In this document: positions 30,279 through 32,542 of the stretch, piece after piece
Position numbering within the stretch: the stretch's first letter is position 1
Layout of the letters: the number at the start of each line of letters is the position of its first letter
The notes under the pieces: generated by a model
Seen by the model: only the letters and a program-made list of their open reading frames with translations
Database searches by the model: none
What the model was told of the DNA's origin: nothing
Program-made: the position numbers and the translations under genes
Source of the DNA: Flavobacterium sp. ACAM 123
Lineage (GTDB): Bacteria; Bacteroidota; Bacteroidia; Flavobacteriales; Flavobacteriaceae
Direction: 5' to 3'
DNA: 32,542 bases
Assembly (NCBI RefSeq): GCF_000264055.1
Contig: NZ_AJXL01000042.1
Location: forward strand, 1-32,542

Positions 30279-32423
30279 ATGGAGAATGTTGATAACAGTT
30301 CGAAAGTTAATATGCTTCTTAGGTTAAAGGCCGATGAATTGCAAAAAAACAAGGAGTCATTGCAGTCTGAAGGAAAGCTTTCTGATACTTTGATATTGAA
30401 ACTAATTCATGAATTAGAAGTGTATCAGAAGGAACTGCAAATGCAGAACGAAGAACTGCTTTTAGCAAAAGACCAAGCGGAGCAGGCAATTGAAAAATAC
30501 ACTGAGTTATACGACTTTGCCCCTTCTGGATATTTTACCTTATCAGCTAGTGGTGTGGTTTTACAAGCTAATCTTACAGGAGTCGAAATGCTTGGCAAAC
30601 TGCGTCCAAATGTGCTAGATACGCAATTTGGTTTTTTTATTTCTGATGATTCAAGAAATAGATTTAACGATTTTTTAGCAAAAATATTTAAAAGTAAAGT
30701 TAGAGAATTATGTGAAGTAAACTTTATCACTAACGAGCAGAAGTATTCATTCGGTTGCTTATCCGGCGTTGTCGCAACAAATCCTTTGCAGTGTAATATA
30801 ACATTAATTGTTATTACAGAACTTAAAGAGGCAGAGTTCGCCTTGCACAATTGTGAGCAAAGGTATAGTGATCTTTTAAATAATTTGGGCGAAGGTGTCA
30901 TTGTTTATGCGCCAGACTCCTCCATACTGCTTAGTAATCCTAAAGCCTCTGAATTGCTTGGCTTAAGTGAAGATCAAATTAGAGGAAAACAGATAATGGA
31001 TTCCGATTGTAAATTTTTGAATGAATCCTATGTACCTCTACCAGTTGCTGAATTGCCATTTAATCAAATTTTAGCGAATAAAAAACCACTTAAAAATTTT
31101 ATTGCTGGAATCCAAAAGCCTGATTCTAAAGACGTAGAGTTCCTTTTAATAAATGGCTTTCCCGTAATTGATTCTAATGGAGAACTAACAGAAATAGTAA
31201 TCAGCTTTATCGATATCACTGAGATGAAACTGATGGAGAAAGAGGTAATCAAAGCCAAATATCTAGCAGAAAAAGCAAACAAAGCTAAATCTAATTTCCT
31301 GACTAACATGAGTCATGAAATTAGGACTCCACTGAACGGAATAATTGGATTTACAGATTTATTGATAAAAACAGATTTAAATGTAAATCAATTTGAATAC
31401 GTAAACATAGTAAATGAATCAGCTATTATATTAATGGAAATTGTCAATGATGTATTGGATTTTTCTAAGATCGAAGCGGGGAAGTTAGAATTGAATATTG
31501 AACAAATAGATTTATATGGACTTGTAAGGCAATTCATTGCTCTATTCAAGCATCAGGCAAAACTAAAAAATATAGATTTATTCTTAACCATCGATAGTGA
31601 AGTACCTCAATTTATCTTTGCTGACGCAGTGCGATTAAAACAGATTATTGTCAACTTAATAGCAAATGCCTTAAAGTTCACAGAGAAAGGATGCATACAG
31701 TTGATTATTAAAGAAATCAGCTCAGATGATAGTGCCATTTCCAGTATTAAATTTTCAGTGAAAGATACTGGCATGGGGATAAAAAAGCGAAATCAGGAGA
31801 AAATATTTCATTCTTTTGTGCAAGAAGATATCTCTACTACCCGAAAATTTGGAGGAACAGGTTTAGGTTTGGCAATTTCCAATCAGTTGTTAGCGTTAAT
31901 GAACAGTAAATTAATCCTTAAGAGTAAATATGGAAAAGGAAGTAATTTTTATTTTTCAATAGACTTTAAGAAATCAGACAAGATAAAAGAAACAGTAATT
32001 CCATTTTTTCATCAATTAGACGAGAATGAAAAGTCTTTGAAAGAATATTTGATTAATACAAAAATACTAATAGTAGAAGACAACAGAATCAATATGCTTT
32101 TAGTAAAAAAAATGGTAAAAAAAATAATTCCAAATTGCACTATCTTTGAAGCAGTAGATGGAGAAGCAGCTATTAAACTGTTTAAGAAACAGATTGTGGA
32201 CGTGATTTTAATGGATATACAAATACCTAAAAAAAATGGTTTTGAAACTACCGCTGCAATTAGAAAATTAAGTCATGCTCCACCACCAATAATTGCTTTG
32301 ACGGCAAATGTTTCTGTTGAGGATAAAGATAAGTGCATAGAAAGTGGCATGAATGATTATCTTTCTAAACCCTTAAATATACAGGATCTAGAGACTGCGC
32401 TACATAAGTGGGTAAAAAATTGA
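30279..32423 (+). CDS. Hybrid histidine kinase with two PAS domains and receiver
   Basis: 714 aa from the ATG at 30279. It starts with a coil module ([22 protein letters not shown], about 45-78) and a PAS domain (about 72-185, [20 protein letters not shown]) like the 578-aa kinase. A second PAS domain (about 192-322, [20 protein letters not shown]) closely resembles the last PAS of the giant kinase. HisKA has [11 protein letters not shown] (His about 346). The ATPase has [22 protein letters not shown] and [10 protein letters not shown]. The receiver (about 590-714) has VEDNRIN, Asp about 646 in [10 protein letters not shown], and SKPL. Domain order and motifs are complete. No transmembrane segment. 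It is 87 nt after the CheB-CheR gene and last in the cluster within this window. Confidence 0.92.
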   Translation: MENVDNSSKVNMLLRLKADELQKNKESLQSEGKLSDTLILKLIHELEVYQKELQMQNEELLLAKDQAEQAIEKYTELYDFAPSGYFTLSASGVVLQANLTGVEMLGKLRPNVLDTQFGFFISDDSRNRFNDFLAKIFKSKVRELCEVNFITNEQKYSFGCLSGVVATNPLQCNITLIVITELKEAEFALHNCEQRYSDLLNNLGEGVIVYAPDSSILLSNPKASELLGLSEDQIRGKQIMDSDCKFLNESYVPLPVAELPFNQILANKKPLKNFIAGIQKPDSKDVEFLLINGFPVIDSNGELTEIVISFIDITEMKLMEKEVIKAKYLAEKANKAKSNFLTNMSHEIRTPLNGIIGFTDLLIKTDLNVNQFEYVNIVNESAIILMEIVNDVLDFSKIEAGKLELNIEQIDLYGLVRQFIALFKHQAKLKNIDLFLTIDSEVPQFIFADAVRLKQIIVNLIANALKFTEKGCIQLIIKEISSDDSAISSIKFSVKDTGMGIKKRNQEKIFHSFVQEDISTTRKFGGTGLGLAISNQLLALMNSKLILKSKYGKGSNFYFSIDFKKSDKIKETVIPFFHQLDENEKSLKEYLINTKILIVEDNRINMLLVKKMVKKIIPNCTIFEAVDGEAAIKLFKKQIVDVILMDIQIPKKNGFETTAAIRKLSHAPPPIIALTANVSVEDKDKCIESGMNDYLSKPLNIQDLETALHKWVKN

Positions 32424-32542
32424 TTTTAATCTTTACTTTAGACAAATGGAGATAAAAGCATACCATAGGAAACACTGTTCTTAAAATATTTAATTCGTTT
32501 TTTTATAACTCCAAACAGCAAATCCATTTATAATAAAAGCTT
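32424..32542. other. Trailing non-coding DNA
   Basis: 119 bp after the last kinase to the window edge. AT-rich; no gene, hairpin terminator or promoter was recognised. Confidence 0.6.

Noticed and set aside
30425..30901. 158-codon minus-strand ORF inside the 714-aa kinase
   Set aside because: Antisense shadow of the N-terminal coil and PAS domain; Ser-rich, low-complexity translation.
32537..32542. aagctt at the very end of the window, which could hint at a cloning (HindIII) boundary
   Set aside because: A six-base match is easily chance in AT-rich DNA and the left edge shows no such site.

Overview
The window reads as chromosomal DNA of a Bacteroidota, most likely Flavobacterium or a close relative. 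The DNA is AT-rich, starts mostly lack Shine-Dalgarno sequences, several promoters fit the Bacteroidota pattern (TTTG/TTG, then about 19-21 nt, then TAnnTTTG), and the proteins look flavobacterial. Every gene up to about 17.9 kb is on the minus strand; everything from 18.3 kb on is on the plus strand. The genus is inferred from sequence style; no database search was possible.

Region 1 (1-4841, minus) is the tryptophan operon: promoter, trpL leader peptide, attenuator, trpE, trpG, trpD, a broken four-helix-bundle gene, trpC and the start of trpF, which runs off the left edge. The leader peptide (4750-4806) has three consecutive Trp codons, and the terminator and antiterminator can be drawn as mutually exclusive hairpins. 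The promoter -7 box ends only 4 nt before the leader ATG, so the leader peptide is probably made from an almost leaderless mRNA.

Region 2 (4853-11120, minus) is an accessory stretch. An intact marR-nitroreductase-yceI operon carries a 16-bp palindrome over its -33 element. Next come a GNAT acetyltransferase and a DoxX gene followed by a decayed OhrR-like regulator and a decayed second nitroreductase. Small membrane proteins complete it. A degenerate ORF of unknown family lies at 6923-7174.

Region 3 (11457-17950, minus) is a tripartite efflux operon in the order TolC-like, HlyD-like lipoprotein, RND pump, then a decayed gene resembling a small PII-like protein. Its spacers and the adjacent intergenic DNA hold two repeat families. 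One is a roughly 105-117-bp element with a conserved core and a predicted structure (two copies). The other is an imperfect palindromic repeat with terminal inverted repeats (three copies).

Region 4 (18329-32423, plus) is a sensory cluster: a 2120-aa hybrid kinase with about twelve PAS domains and a GAF domain, a 578-aa hybrid kinase, a CheB-CheR-PAS fusion, and a 714-aa hybrid kinase. The third kinase looks like a mosaic of the first two. No HPt domain, DNA-binding output, chemoreceptor or CheA/CheW is encoded here, so any phosphorelay needs partners elsewhere. The divergent 17918-18328 gap carries the efflux promoter, an imperfect palindrome placed like an activator site, and two 20-bp tandem repeats ahead of the giant kinase.
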